DNA of 64,000 bases from GCA-2697345 sp002697345. GTDB lineage: Bacteria; Pseudomonadota; Alphaproteobacteria; Rhodobacterales; Rhodobacteraceae. Shown one piece after another: positions 63,631-64,000 of this stretch (positions are counted from its first letter, which is position 1; every line of letters begins with the position of its first letter). The stretch is taken from the NCBI GenBank assembly GCA_943787605.1, contig CALSNB010000003.1:124001-188000 (forward strand), read 5' to 3'. The position numbers and the translations under genes were made by a program. The notes beneath the pieces were generated by a model, which saw only the letters and a program-made list of their open reading frames with translations, was not told the origin of the DNA and did no database searches.

Positions 63631-64000
63631 TTGGTGGTGGATTAGGCACGGCCCAACGCATGAGAAATCTTTTGTTGGCTGGCGTGACGTACCAGCAGAT
63701 CTTTCTGACTTTTCACGTATAAAGAGACTTAAAAAAATTTTACCAAAGAACCCTATTATACTATCTTCTGATCTACAAAGAGCCACTGCAACAGCAAGTG
63801 CAATAAATAGTCATGATAAAACTATATTAATTAATCCCGACCTCAGAGAATTTAATTTTGGTATCTGGGATGGAATGGAATTTGAGGCTGTGTCAAGTCG
63901 AGATCCAAAACTTAGTAAAGACTTTTGGGAAACCCCAGGAGATATTATAGCGCCCGAAGGCGAAAGTTGGAATATACTCAAAAATCGAGTATCTAATGTT
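63620..64000 (+). CDS. Histidine phosphatase family protein, CobC-like (3' partial)
   Basis: An open frame starts at ATG 63620, overlaps the cobU end by 11 bases and runs to the window edge (127 codons, no stop). The start MTTNWWWIRHGPTHEKSFVGWRDVP has the phosphohistidine motif RHGPT, and LSSDLQRATATA and LREFNFGIWDGM are typical of alpha-ribazole phosphatase/phosphoglycerate-mutase-like enzymes. Coupling to cobU points to alpha-ribazole-5'-phosphate dephosphorylation in B12 synthesis, though other histidine phosphatases share these motifs. Confidence 0.85.
   Translation, partial: MTTNWWWIRHGPTHEKSFVGWRDVPADLSDFSRIKRLKKILPKNPIILSSDLQRATATASAINSHDKTILINPDLREFNFGIWDGMEFEAVSSRDPKLSKDFWETPGDIIAPEGESWNILKNRVSNV

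Noticed and set aside
1..64000. CRISPR arrays, insertion sequences, prophage or integron
   Set aside because: No regularly spaced repeats, transposase, integrase or phage genes were found on either strand.

Overview
The window comes from an alphaproteobacterium, most probably a marine, AT-rich member of the Rhodobacterales (Roseobacter-type). The evidence is gene content and neighbourhood, not a database search. The family-level markers are coaBC-dut-membrane-anchored moeB, ybjN-proC-csaA, pcm-tolC, lgt-midA-pgeF opposite ubiK, an Lrp regulator opposite trxB and a fused ATP sulfurylase/APS kinase, DUF1489, DUF1467 and DUF6280 proteins, and a GAAC-N7-GAAC operator of the alphaproteobacterial LexA type. 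By eye the DNA is clearly AT-rich, intergenic gaps are short, and many genes overlap by 1-11 bases, which suggests a compact genome. No insertion sequence, prophage, CRISPR array or rRNA was seen. There are two tRNAs, Leu(UAA) and Cys(GCA).

Positions 1-6.8 kb hold a catabolic island: a histone-deacetylase-family amidohydrolase (cut by the window start), the succinyl-CoA:3-ketoacid CoA-transferase pair scoAB, and, on the opposite strand, an aldo/keto reductase, a beta-keto acid cleavage enzyme, a carnitine 3-dehydrogenase fused to a thioesterase, and a short-chain dehydrogenase. Together these can turn L-carnitine into glycine betaine and acetyl-CoA. Positions 6.9-22.9 kb are mostly housekeeping: an SOS-boxed ImuA-like gene, an MFS exporter, metG, tRNA-Leu, efp, cobQ, tolC, pcm, tRNA-Cys, a dipeptidase, uppS, the B12-dependent ribonucleotide reductase nrdJ, hisS and slyX. 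dnaE occupies 22.9-26.3 kb.

Positions 26.5-35.7 kb are a purine-salvage/catabolism unit read as one transcript. It contains xanthine dehydrogenase xdhA-xdhB-xdhC followed by a BMP-type nucleoside/purine ABC importer (ATPase, two permeases, binding protein), and it ends at a strong intrinsic terminator. xdhB carries an apparent one-base frameshift in an A run. After it come an aldo/keto reductase and a dimethylglycine/sarcosine dehydrogenase-like flavoprotein, which could act further down the glycine-betaine route opened by the carnitine island.

Positions 39.4-64 kb are housekeeping again: an SH3 protein, ubiK, lgt-midA-pgeF, lrp/trxB/sat-cysC, purEK, topA, a nitroreductase, aspS-mce-DUF1467, carB, tdk, ybjN-proC-csaA, coaBC-dut-moeB, cobU and the start of a CobC-like phosphatase. 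cobQ, cobU and the phosphatase supply cobamide, which nrdJ requires and which methylmalonyl-CoA mutase (the usual partner of mce) would also use. The clearest things to look at again are the complete carnitine route, the LexA operator in front of an ImuA-like gene that has no imuB beside it, and the broken xdhB reading frame.
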